From NCBI RefSeq assembly GCF_000004825.1, contig NW_008805086.1, forward strand, positions 744,001-808,000: DNA of 64,000 bases, given 5' to 3'. The translations under genes and the position numbers were made by a program. Position 1 is the first letter of the stretch. Each line of letters opens with the position of its first letter. Below, piece after piece: positions 32,801 to 48,600 of the stretch. The notes beneath the pieces were generated by a model. The model was not told the DNA's origin. It was given only the letters and a program-made list of their open reading frames with translations, and made no database searches. The DNA is from Heterostelium album PN500. Lineage: Eukaryota > Evosea > Eumycetozoa > Acytosteliales > Acytosteliaceae.

Positions 32801-35800
32801 TCTCTACATTTGAAAAGTAGTCTTTCATTGGTGATGTTTAGTGATTGCTTGGCACCAGTGTTGATAAGAGTGTATTCAACATTGATATTTGGATTGGATT
32901 GCAAAACTTGTGATTCTATCAAATCGATTAGAGTCTGTGAGTTTTGAATGTTGTTATCCAATATTTTAACAACCAATTGACTGTTCTTGGTTGTCAAAGA
33001 GTTGAGTAGTTGACAAACATATTGGTGAAGTGTGACATTTGAAAGTCTAATGGTGGATGGAAGTAGCTCTTTTCTTTGCCAATGTTGAACGAATAGAGTG
33101 TTGTTTGGATTGGTAGGTGTGTCTTGTTCAATTCTTTTAATAAAGTGGCAAACCATCTTTTCACCAGTCACCAAAAGAGATCCATCTTCGAGGAATACTT
33201 TAACTTTAGCAATACATGTGTCGGCGGAGTTCGAGAGAATGTGAACGTAAACATAGATATGGTCAGGTCTCACAGCTGGAATATTACCAGAATAGATCTT
33301 CATGTTGCTCAAACCTTCGAATACAAGTTCAGTTGCATTTATTATTACAATCAAACCTTGTGCACAGCTATCGAGTAACGGTGTATTGAAGAATGTTTCA
33401 TTGTCAAAAGAGGAAACTGGTGGATTCATATTGACGGTTGACAAACAACAATCACGTCCCATCATTGTGGATTTGATACGACTGAACGATGGGCCGAATT
33501 CAATTCCAGAGTTCTTGATCTTTTGGTAGACTTGTTCGTGTGACAACTCTGCATAGTTGCATTGTTCTCTGATGGCTGCAATATCTACTTTTCCAATGTT
33601 GGAAGCTGACATTGATGGATAGACAGAGACACGACCAATTGCAGATCTGGTCCATTCGTCAGTGTTATGATTCTCTTTGAACATATATTCAACTTTATAT
33701 TCATTCTTGGAAATCTCGATAAAGTTGGTTTGTAGGTGATGTTGTACTCCTTCTTTCAAGAAGAATGGATACTTAAAGTCGAGATTGTGGATATAGACAT
33801 CGCTACCTTTGAAAGCACGAAGAATATTGTCAACATAACCAGTTCCTGGGAACAATGATTGTCCTTTGATTTTGTGACCTTTAAGGAACGCAAATGGTGC
33901 CTTTCCGACATCGATGATTGAGAGGTAAGAGAATCCTCCTGTGCTGTTGTAGTGTTTGTGTCCAAGATGATTGTTGGTTGGACCTTCCAAACGAATCTTC
34001 TTGAATGGTAATGGTTCAGCCCACAATGGCATTGAGTTGAATTGGTATCTTGGTAATGTTCCAGCATTGTCCTTCCACATCTGATTTCCAGATCTCTTTA
34101 AAATGGGATATTGATTTGAAAAGTTTAGTTTGACACCATAGAGATAAACTTGTGCCAATGTTGTTTGGATCAAGTCTATTTCACTACCTTTTCTGTTGAG
34201 TGAAGAAGCAACTAATGGTTGTGTTGATGATGATTTCGGAATCATCTTTTTAAGGTAGAAATTTAAAGTTGGATGTGGTGAAATTTCAATAAAGATTGCT
34301 GGTTTGTTACCACTTTGTTCACCATTGATTAGTTTGAATATGTTCTCCATTGCTTTATCGAAAACAACTGGCATACGAAGATTATCATAGATATAGTTAA
34401 TATCATAATCTTGTTTTCTTGAGAATGTTCCACCGGTGACTGTTGAGAAGAGTGTGACATTGCTATCGTCTTCGAGATACTCAACACTGGCTATCGGTGA
34501 TTGTAATAGTTTCTCCTTGATAACCTCTTGTCTGGATGAATGGAAAGAACATGGTGTTGTCAGCATGATCGCTATAACATTCTTATCTTTCAAATGGTTC
34601 ATCAGCGATTGTAGAGTTGATTCGTCACCAGTGACAACAATTGAATCTGGAGAATTGTAACAAGCGATTTCCAATGGATATTTCTCAGAGTAGTTGTTGA
34701 GATATTCATTGGCACTGATTCCAATCGACAGCATTCTTCCACTTCCAATGGTTTCGTTTTGGAGAGTGGCACGATAGTAGACAATCTTGGCGGCTGTGTA
34801 TAATGAGATATATTTGGCACAGTAGGCAGCTGTAACTTCACCAAAGCTGTGACCGACAACGATCGATGGATCGATACCCCAGTGTTTATACAATGCCACC
34901 AAACCGATTTGGATGAGGAATATCGAAGGTTGTGCATTCACTGGCTTATGGATGTCGGATTCATTAGTTCCTTTGAATGTTCTAAGTCTTGAAAGTACTG
35001 AATAATTGAAGAATCCTTCGAGTATCTTATCGCATTCGTCAACAGCATCTCTGAATATCGGTTCCTTTTCATAAAGTTCCAGACCCATTGTGGAGAATTG
35101 TGGTCCTTGTCCACAGAAAACAAAAACAATTGGAATGTCGCTGGTCTTGCTGAACGAACCCAAACTTGTATCTTGATCTGGTGCAACAAAGGTTCTCTCT
35201 TGTTTTTCAAACTGCTCCCAACTGTTGGCAACAACAATCTTTCGATTTGAAATGAAGTGCGATTTCGATTCGACTTGATATCGAACAAAATGTTCAAATG
35301 GAATTACTTTTGACAATTTAGATATGTTATTCTTAATCATGTCAATGTATTTATCGACAGATGCTTTCGAATTTCCAGAGAAAGGAATTAAATAATTTTC
35401 AAGACCTAATGAAATAATATTGCTTTTCTAAATAAAATAATTATTAGTTTTAAAATAAAAATATAAATTGTATTTTATATTTAAGATTTTTTGCTTACCA
35501 TTTGAATTGATTTAACAGATTTATATTCTTCTAATATCAAATGACAATTGGATCCACCCAATCCAAAGCAATTGATACCTATTCGTATGGTTCTATCGGA
35601 TGGGAATGATTCCAACTCAGTTTGAATTTTGATGTTCCATTCATCACATTTGATTCCTGGATTTGGTGAGTTGAAATGGATGCTTGGAACCAGTTGACGG
35701 TTCTTCAACATCAGACAAACTTTGATGAGTGAAGCGACACCAGCAGCAGCTTCCATATGTCCCATATTCGACTTGATCGATCCTATTCTTAGAGGCTCCT

Positions 35801-37012
35801 CAGCGGTGTGGTTACCTTTGAAAACAGAGGCAAGAGCACCAACTTCGGTTGGATCACCTACAGGTGTACCGGTTCCATGTGCTTCAACATAAAAGATATC
35901 GGATGCACTCAAACGAGCGTCTTTCAATGCGAATTCTATATTCTCTGCTTGAGCAGTGCCAGATGGTGATGTCAGTGTTGTCTTGTTGTTACTTCCATCG
36001 ACATTGCTACTTCCACCTTTGATAACACCATAGATTCGGTTTCCATCACGAATGGCAGCATCTAGTCTCTTTAAAATACAGATACCAGCACCTTCAGCTC
36101 GTACATAACCATCTGCATCAACATCAAATGAATGACATTTACCAGTTTTACTTAGTGCAGCTATTTAAAATAAATAAAATAAATTTAAATTAATATTATT
36201 TGACAATTCGTAAATCTAGAATATGCGCCAAAACAACTAATATTTCAACCCCCCTTTTAGATTTTCAACTCATATTTAATATTTTTTTTTTTGGTCCAAT
36301 AAATTTCTTTTAAAAAATCATATAAATAATTACCTAAATTACTTAAAGAAATAGTTGCGGAAGGTTCAAGTAAATCATTGCATCCTCCGATGACAGCCAT
36401 TTCACAAGCACCAGATCGAATAGAATTGATTCCGAGGAATGCAGCGTTGAGCGAGGAGGAACATGCAGTATCGAGTGTCATTGAAGGACCACGCAAATCA
36501 AAGGCATAAGACAATCTGTTCGATACAAATGTCAAAATGTTACCGGCCAACAAGTAAGGTGACATATCGGTGAGAACATTACTCATAATCATTTTATAAC
36601 CTTGGGTCATTGTTCCAATGTAGACTGCAGTGTTACTACCTCTGACAGTATCATATTGTAGCTGAGCGTCTTCAATTGCCTCCCAGAGGATCATCATCAA
36701 CAAACGGATTTGTGGGTCGATTTGTTCAGCCTCTTTCTTGGTCATACCGAAAAACATTGGATCGAACTGTTTCCATTCATCAAGACTCACAAAACCACCA
36801 ACATTGCTGGTGACATACTCTTGGTCAACATAACTTTGGGCATAACGGTTCGGATCCAATTTCGAAAGGAGATCGCTTCCATTGGTCAGAGCACTCCATA
36901 GATCATCTGGTGTTTTTGTACATTGGTTGTTGGATCCTGGGAATCTCATACCCATACCAATAACTGCAACATCATGCTCCTGATAAGTTGGAATATTATT
37001 ATGGGATTTCAT
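29842..37012 (-). CDS. Highly reducing type I polyketide synthase, copy 2 (intact)
   Basis: Exons 36334-37012, 35499-36160 and 29842-35427, giving 2308 residues in one frame. Ketosynthase: Cys 184 in DTACSSSL, then [12 protein letters not shown] and [10 protein letters not shown]. Acyltransferase: GHSFGE near residue 640. Dehydratase: [12 protein letters not shown] near 985. A middle region (~1230-1500) has the position of a C-methyltransferase but no clear SAM-binding glycine motif. Enoylreductase is at ~1700-1900 with an HGVG nucleotide loop. Ketoreductase is at ~1950-2140 with SAYTSAN, although its first loop reads TGQTGIA and lacks the usual third Gly. The acyl carrier Ser is near 2270 in YGIDSLL. 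This is the fungal-like iterative layout common in dictyostelids; release must be by another enzyme or by transfer, as no thioesterase is present. Start at 37012 matches the copy 1 start and precedes the conserved [10 protein letters not shown]. Confidence 0.95.
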
Positions 37013-37053
37013 TTTACAAAATCTTAGACCTAAATTTAAATTTAAGAAAGTAT

Positions 37054-37101
37054 TACAAAGATTAAAATTCAAATATGTTAAAATGAAAGTATTTGTGAAA
37101 A
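37054..37101 (-). promoter_or_regulatory. Upstream block shared by both PKS genes
   Basis: Counterpart of 25783-25829: GATTAAAATTCAAATATGTT, then AAATGAAAGTAT-TGTGAAA, about 40-90 nt before the ATG of copy 2. Confidence 0.5.
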
Positions 37102-38449
37102 TTTATTTTAATATGATGGAACTTAATGTTTTTTTTGAATAAAATAATATAATATATATATAATTTATAATTAACAAATTAATTAATTCAATTATTTATT
37201 TTATAGTTAATGGTTTATGTTGTCCAACGTGTTTCCATCAAATTAAAATTCATTGCAAAAACATAATGAAATTAATTTATTCTAGATAATCTAGAGATTA
37301 GGATGAAATGTATATAGGTCATAGGTTGAAATTAATAGATAAGATTAAAATGAATTCCAATTTATCTTTGTTTAATATAGGTTACTACTATTAAAATTAG
37401 AAAGAAAATTTCTAATTTAAAAAAAAAAAACGAAGATAAAGAAAATTAATTTAGATATATGTTCTATAACCTTTGTCATTTCTTATTGTTATATGACAGT
37501 TATTTCATCTAAATGTTTTTATGCTTAACGTTGTCAGTAAATACAAACTAAACATTTTTTTTTATGATTCTCAAAAATAATATTTAACAAAGAGATATTT
37601 TTAATTTTGTCATAAATTTTTCTATAACGATGTAGATTCATTTTTAAAAAAAACCAAATTTAATTGCAAATGACCGACTTCCTAACTGAAGTTCTGTATT
37701 AGTTTATCAAAACTGTAAAAATGAAATCGATTCAATAAAAAAAACATTATTAATCCACTCCAAATCACAACAAATAACTTGAATTAAATAGCTATTAATT
37801 ATATCTTAACATATCTTAGGTAGTAACAAAATCCATTATAATATAATAATAAATAACTCTATCTTTTTAGTTCCAATAATATATTTGTTTATTGAAAGAA
37901 AAAAGAGTAGGATTTATTTACTTTTTTTGAAAGAAGAATAAAGTTTTGAGTTAATCCTTCATCTGATTCAACAAATTGATCAATCTTTCTTCCAATCGAC
38001 TATAGTAGTTGACTCATGAACACTGAAAATCATTAATCTTTTTTCATACTTAAATATATAAATATTGTTAGTGTTAAAAAAAACAGATACATTCATCTAT
38101 GTTTTAAATGTAAATAATTAAAAAAATAAATAATTATTTTAGTTTTCCAAATCTGTAGGCATTTTTACCTCAATGATATTTATTTCTTTAAATATTTTAT
38201 TTTATTGTTTTAAGATTGAGATGAGATATTCTACATGATCCAATTTTGATAGTTTTTAAGTGGATAATTTTAATTTAGAGATCGAGATTAAACTAATTGG
38301 TTGGTTGTCATTCATTGTTGTTATTTAATTATTTATTTTGGTTAGTTGGTTGGTTTAATCCAAAAATGAATAATTATTTCAAATAAAATTATGAGATATT
38401 TATAATTTGCATTTGATATTGTTTTTTGTTTTAAATAAAGTTGATTTTT
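37102..38449. other. Spacer between PKS copy 2 and FAM135-like gene
   Basis: About 1.35 kb, very AT-rich. The only recognisable item is the O-methyltransferase relic at 37910-37988. No intact gene is seen. Confidence 0.5.
37910..37988 (-). pseudogene. Relic of the O-methyltransferase 3' end
   Basis: About 75 nt match the last exon and stop region of the O-methyltransferase at 27453-27530 (for example GAATAAAGTTTTGAGTTAAT and CTGATTCAACAAATTGATCA) with a few substitutions and a small insertion; similarity ends abruptly on both sides. It lies upstream of PKS copy 2 in the same orientation and relative order as the intact gene lies upstream of copy 1, so the second OMT was present once and was mostly deleted. 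Confidence 0.85.
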
Positions 38450-41810
<3,361 letters not shown>

Positions 41811-42884
41811 TATTATTATTATTAACACAACACAAATAAATATATATCTAAAAATATTAATAATAATATAAAACCTATAATCTATAAATATGAATTATCT
41901 ATCTATTTATCTAAAAATAACTATTATTATTATTATTTTGATTGAAGTGAGTTGTTTTTTAATTTTATGATATTTTTTTTTTTTTTAATTCAATCAATTT
42001 GACTGAAGATAAAAACAAAAAAAAGAAAAAGATAAGATGAAAAATAATTATTCAAAAAAAGTTGATTGATTTGTTTTAAACAACAACAGGTTGATTTTTA
42101 TGCGAATTGGAACTTTTTATTTTTTTTCTATTTTTTTTTATAAAATTATTATTTTTTTATATTTTTATGTTAGCAAACATTGTTTGATTTTTTTTTTTGT
42201 ATGTTTAAATTGGGGTTTGTTTTGAATATTTTTTTTTGATCATCAAAATTTTTCATAATTGTTTTTAGTGTGTTGGGGTTTAATATTTATTATTTTTGAA
42301 AAAAGGACACAAAAACCAATTATCTGGACAGCTGGATCTATGAAATAGAGATAGAAATTGACGGCCACGATATTATCTTGTAAATGAATCCAGAATTTAA
42401 AAAGTCGGTACACTGATTCGTATCAGATTAGGAATTTAATGTATAAGATCAAGAGTTTACGATGGTCGCCAGTGACAATCGACTATTCCCCGTCCTAGCG
42501 TAACTATTGAATAATTAGGTTTTACTATCCATCAAGCACATACGTATTAGATGGTTCAATGACAAGTTATTATCAATGGTTTAATTACAATTAATAGAAC
42601 AACATTATAATATCATCAAAAATAAATATATTATTAATAAATAATTTAGATATTAAAATTTATGAAAAATTCACCACCATAATCACTAAATTTAAATTGA
42701 CTTTATTATGTCTATCCTCTCCATTTGAAGCATCACATTCTACAATTAATTTAATCAACCGTCGAAATTAAAAGTCAATGATAAAAAACTTATTGCAATT
42801 GCTATTTTCAAAAAAAATTTGATTAACACACCTGTAATTTTTCTTGTGTTCTTCAAATTGAAAGTTTAATATATATGTAATGAA
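41811..42884. other. Divergent spacer with a less AT-rich island
   Basis: About 1.07 kb between the FAM135-like gene (-) and the DEX1-like gene (+). Most is AT-rich, with A/T tracts. A stretch at about 42310-42560 is clearly less AT-rich (CGCCAGTGACAATCGACTAT, CCCCGTCCTAGCG) without an open frame. It may be a decayed element or a regulatory region. Confidence 0.45.
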
Positions 42885-44059
42885 ATGAAATCTATAAATA
42901 AATATTATCATACTTCTATACAACTTTTATTATTATTAATCATATCAATATATATAGATAATGTACATACTTTAAAAGGTGATGAAAATGCAATTGCAGT
43001 GTTAGATAATAAATATAGAAACAATCATCCAATTGTATTGGAAGAGGTTTTATTGTATGTGTATATTTTAATTTCGTTATTTTATTTGAAATACTACTAC
43101 TGCTACTATTTCTATGTATTAATATAAGTGTAATGTAATGTTCGAATTGCATAATGTAACTAAATTACTGCAGTAATACAGATCTTACTCAGGGTGGAAA
43201 CAGTAGGTTGGAATGTAAAGACGAACAAACCGATATGATTTGGAGTACTCAGACACATACCACTCTCATTAATACACCGTTGATCACCGATTTGTTTGGT
43301 GAGGGATCGAAGGATATCGTGTTGGTCGGAACACAAAACTATGTCGATGTACTCAAAGGCAGCACCGGACAACGTGCGCTGGGATGGCCGTTCATCGCCG
43401 ATCGATCGTCGTTCTCAGCCAGTCCACTGGTTCACGACATTGACGGCGACGGCACCAACGAAGTGATAGTGGCGACGCGCGACGCCGAGATCATCTTCCT
43501 CAACAGCTTGGGAATGCCGCTGCATTTCACAACACTGCGCGTTCCCCCACTAAAAGTAGCAAAGAACTGGTTCGACATCACCGACAAACACGTCGATGCA
43601 TCGTTCTCACTTCACGATCGTGATAACACACGTAATGCCAAAGGAACAAAGTTATATAAATCGAATAATGATAATGATAACGATGAGCGGAAGAAGAAAG
43701 ATGATAGCTATAAGCTATCACCGATACTCAAACAAAAGTATGATGAATTCGACTTTCTTTATTCGGTTCAGTATCAGAGGTATTTGGATGATAATATTCA
43801 ATATTCAAACTATTCGAATAAGTATATTTGGGTTGATGCACATATCTTGGCGACACCGGTCATTGCAGATATCGATCAAGATGGATCGATGGAGTTGATT
43901 GTCTCTGCCAGCTACTACTACGACTCTGAATACTACTCGGTACCCATTCACAACGCAACACTAGAGCGTGATATTAGCATTGAGAATTATGCTGCCGGTG
44001 GTATTATTTGTTTCAACTTGAAAGATATGTCAATTAAATGGCAGACACGTAAGTACATC

Positions 44060-44096
<37 letters not shown>

Positions 44097-45554
44097 GTAA
44101 TAAACTAACAATAAACAACATTGTAGATCTCGATTTAACAACAGATAATAAAGTATTTAATGGATATGTATTGGGTTCACCAACTGTTGTCGATATTAAT
44201 AACGATGGTTACTTGGAGACTGTCATCGGTACGAATCTAGGATTCCTGTATGTTCTGGACTATCAAGGTAATCCTTTGTTTGAACCACTCTTTATGGATT
44301 CGATCTATGCCTCTGTCGTTGCACAAGACGTCAACGGTGACGGTAAAGTAGAGCTAATCGTATCGGACGTCAATGGAAATCTAGTTTGTTTAAATAATAT
44401 CGGTGAAGAACTATGGGAATCAAGAATCATTGGTATGACTGAACATGTAAGTAATAATTTAAACTTATGAGTAATCATCTAAAGAATCAAATAAACTTAT
44501 TTATTAACTTTGCTTTACTTTACTTAAATATAGCCCGTTTCAATTGGTGATATTAATGGTGATGGTATTCTAGATGTTGTTGTAGGATCGTTTAGCGGTG
44601 CTATCTATGCATTTAGAGGAGATACAGGTGAAGAACTCGTTGGATTCCCAATCAAATTGAAAGCATCTATCATGTCACCGCTACTGCTCGTCAATCTATC
44701 GCCGAACCAACAAGAACAAAAAGGATTGTCAATCGTTGTACACACATCAGATGGTGTACTACTATCTATAAACACAAGAGAGAGTTGCACAAATAGATTA
44801 GATATTGGTGATAATTCGTAAGTATTTATTCTTACCAATTGGTTGTAAATACTATATTATTATTTACATATAATATACATATATATAAAATATAGTGTAT
44901 CAATGGTTCTAGCTTCAGATTTAACAGGTGATGGTTACTTGGATTTACTTGTCAATACGATGTATGGTGTTGTTTATACTCTTACAACAAACTCACCTTT
45001 TACACCTATGAAAGAGAGAGTTGCTTTCAATCAAGGCAAGAATGTCTATACTTTCCAACATGAGGGTATTTATATCTCACAGGAGAATAGAGACACCACC
45101 GATATTCTCGGTAGTGAATTCACATTGGCATTCGATATCATCGATAATGGATTCAATCGTTCATCACCAAACAACTACAACGTTAGAGCAACCTACGGTG
45201 GCAAACAGATATTCACTATGAATTTTGAATATCCGGGAAGAAAAACAATTACCATTCCAGTGCCAGAGCGATCACACATGCGAGTGTTAACTCTAGAGAT
45301 GAAAGATAAACAAGGTTTACAATTCAGTGATCAAATCTCACTATCTTTTAATATTCATTTCTCAAGACTATTAAAGGTATGTACATAATATAAACAATTT
45401 GACAAGCTAACAATTATTAACTGTTTTTTTTTTTTTTTATAATATTTTTATTTTAATTATGTATGTAAAGTGGATCATTGTACTTCCGTTTTTCATAGCT
45501 TCCACAATTATAATAATACATCAACAAAATACAAAGAGTTCACTTCCATTATAG
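42885..45554 (+). CDS. DEX1-like FG-GAP repeat membrane protein
   Basis: Five exons: 42885-43054, 43174-44446, 44534-44817, 44896-45376, 45471-45554, about 763 residues. Residues 1-29 form a signal peptide ending in a hydrophobic stretch. Several FG-GAP/VCBS blades follow with Asp-rich calcium-type loops: HDIDGDGTNEVIVAT, ADIDQDGSMELIVS, VDINNDGYLETVIG, QDVNGDGKVELIVSD, GDINGDGILDVVVG and SDLTGDGYLDLLV. The final exon encodes one membrane helix (WIIVLPFFIASTIIII) and a short tail, so it is a type I membrane protein. Overall order, including IWSTQTHTTLINTPLITDL and the KNW segment after the second blade, resembles plant DEX1, needed for pollen wall formation. An Asn run (~44060-44095) is a local insert. 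Convergent with the PARP gene, 68 nt apart. Confidence 0.85.
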
Positions 45555-45622
45555 TTATTTATAATCAATAAACTAATGTTTTTTTGATAATAGACAAAGT
45601 TTATGATCGGTGTTGTGTCTTA

Positions 45623-48600
45623 TTAATTGGTAACATTTACTTTAAGGATATATCTAATCTTGACTTGATTGATGTCGTAGACAATGAACTCGTTGTGTGA
45701 ACAAGATGTAGACAATCCAGTATTCTTAATCTTACCAACTGGAATAGTAATATCATTATCACTATATTATTTTATATTGTAAAAGAGAGAATTAGAATTA
45801 GAATTATAACTAGTATAGATAGTTATGTTTCATCAAACACTTACATCTTCTTGTTTTCTTTGGCATCTGGAGCAGCCATACCAAGTGCTTTTGTACTGTG
45901 TTTACCGGATGGTGCTTTCTCCATGTATTGATCGTTTTTGAGTTCGTTCATGTTACCCAATGCCACTTCACAGAGGATCATCAAGGCAGTGGGATTCTCA
46001 CGAGTGGTGAAACAGTATGAGGCAGACTTACTGACACAATCGGCAAAGTAAATACCCTTACCGAAACGATAACCGGTCTTTGGTGCCTCGGGTGGTGCAA
46101 TTCTGAGACCTTGTGAAATAATACCTACCCAATTGGTTAAACGTGATCCATGCCATCTAGATATAATGATCATTAAAAGTAATAAGTTTAACTTGTTATC
46201 TTTTTAATGTTGATTACTACTAACAAAAACTTACAATAATAATCTATTTTCATTTGCTTCCCATGGTTTGAATCTTGAAGTTTCACCTTCTCTGTCGACA
46301 CTCCAGATATCTTGTACATCGAGTTTGAATCTAAAGTAGTTACTGTCATGACTGTTTTGAGTGTAGTTGACCAACAATTGATAGAGTTCCGATTGTTTAT
46401 CGAGTGGATTGAAATTGGTTTTGAGTGTCTTGTATTGATTCTCAATGATATTACCTTCAACATTCTCTGTTTGTCTATTGTATTTGATTAGTATACTGTG
46501 TGTTACAATTGTTTAGATATATTTAATACTTACTTTTTAAGTTGATTGGCAATTTCAATGTCAAGCAATGCTTCAATAAGATCCATCTTCTTCTTCAATG
46601 CAGCTGGAGTATCGATAATAGGTGGACTGTCAGCATTGAAAACATGTGGAACTAGTTGTGAAATTGAAATTGAATTAATATTTAAAATATACAAGTAGTA
46701 TATATTTGAATAATTGTTAAACTTACTGAGTGTAAAGAACTTGTTTGAACAATCTTGTAAATGAATTTGTGATGGCTTTGGTTGTGATAAGAGATTTTGA
46801 ATTTCAGAGAGAATCTCGTATCCGCTCATGATCTGACTCTTCTTGATCTTACCGAGTGGCATCTTCTTGACGTCGACACTCATCGATTCCAGTTGTTTCT
46901 TCATCATCTCTGGATCGAACATAAGCTTTACGAGCTCTTGTGTTCTCTGTGGCAATCCAGTGCTGGATACTGACAAGCTGAGATCTTGACTACCGTCTTC
47001 AGTCTTGTTCTTCTTGAAGGTGGCAGACTCCCATTTCTCGGTCTCTTCGTCTTCCCAGCCGTCGTCCAACTGTGTCATGAAATACTTGCCTGGACGCTTC
47101 TTGAAACGCAGACGATCCTCCCATTTCACGTCGGTGAAGTAGGTGAAACGCTCTTTGAAAAAGTCGATCGCTGGCGACAACGAACGGTATGTCTCAAACT
47201 TGTTACCCATCTCATGACCGACACGTCCCCACGACAAGAAAACACCGTACTGCTTGCCCTTGGTGCACAGCTGGATCTTGTAGAACTTGTTGGAACCGTG
47301 ACTGACATCGACGAGATTGAGCATGACGCTGTGAGCGGTGTAACCGTACTCTGGATCGTGGTCGACGTAGATCTCATAGCCCGAACCTGCCTTTGGATCG
47401 ACCTTCAAAATATCAGAGCCTGGCTTTGGTTTCTTCTTTGGATCGACTGGAGCGAGTTCTTCAGTCTTTCTCTTCTTGGTTGCGGCTGTTGAGGTAGTAG
47501 TTGTTGTGGTGGTGGTTGCCTTTGCTTTGGGTAGACATGGTAAGTGATATTTAACTGTGCACATCTCGTGGTCGTCGTTTAGCGATGATGGTTTTATCGC
47601 CCATGTCTTTGAGATCGAGCGCTTACGAAGGTTGATACCTTGGCCAGTACGATTGCAGAGGTCGAGCAGCCATGTCACTGGGAAGATTGGAATTGTCTTG
47701 ATTGCATCCTGTACCTTTTTCGACGATGCTTTTGTCACCTCCTCGACAGAGGTAATCATGAGGGTTGCCTTAGCAGTTTGCTCTACCAGTTGACCACCAT
47801 GTTTCTCAACCAACGCTTTGATAGCGTTGGGTGCTGGATCCAGTGTCTTTGCACTTCCGGCAACGACAACAATCATACCATACAACTCTTTTCCAACGGG
47901 TATTTCATCTTCCTCTGCACCATCCGATGTTGAAGTGGTTGTTGTCGAAGTAGCGGCGGAATCATCATCATCCTCTGCTTCAACATCTGCCTCCTCCTCA
48001 TCTTCTTCTTCTTCCTCCTCAGCTTCATCGTCGGAACTGGGTTTGGTGTAGACTGTCTTTGGATAGTCTTTGGAGTACTTGAACGACTGGAAGAATTTAG
48101 CGATGTTTGCTTTCAAGCCGTCGGGGACGACCATCTTGTAACGCGCGATGCTGTCACCCTCCCAATCGCAACGGGTGTACTCTGACATGTATCCATAGCA
48201 TTTGTATTGAATGGAGTTGTAGTAGACGGCGAGCGACTTGCATGTTGGACACGGTCCGGTACGTCCAAGCAGCATCCAATCGGCGATGTTTCGATGGTGC
48301 AGATCGATTGACGATCCCGGTTTGTCGCCATTCGCCTCGGCAATCAGTTTGGCAGCCGGCAAATTGATCAATCCCTCGAGTTCATCGCGAATCTCGTAGA
48401 TGCCCTCCAAGTACTTTTGTCGTTTGGTCTGTGTGGCAGCATCCAGCTTGCACGAACCAGGGAAATACTTATCGATGATATCCTTTTGGTCCTCCCAACG
48501 CAGCACCTCCCAGCCTTTGAGTGCTTCCAGATCCTTCACTCTGTTCACCTTGCACTTTACATGATTCCAAGCTACATCCATACCGTCGTGATGATTACTC

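Larger units (their letters stand above)
29774..37101 (-). repeat. Direct repeat unit B (PKS copy 2 with its flanks)
   Basis: Second copy of the unit at 18531-25829. The exons are nearly identical by eye; introns, the first dozen codons of exon 3 and the flanks have diverged. Confidence 0.85.

Noticed and set aside
36257-37072. Longer N-terminus for PKS copy 2 starting at 37072
   Set aside because: The extension begins at a TTG codon and copy 1 has no equivalent; the ATG at 37012 aligns with the copy 1 start.
47818-48051. Ser-rich frame opposite the acidic linker of PARP
   Set aside because: Complement of Glu/Asp codons in a clearly supported PARP exon.
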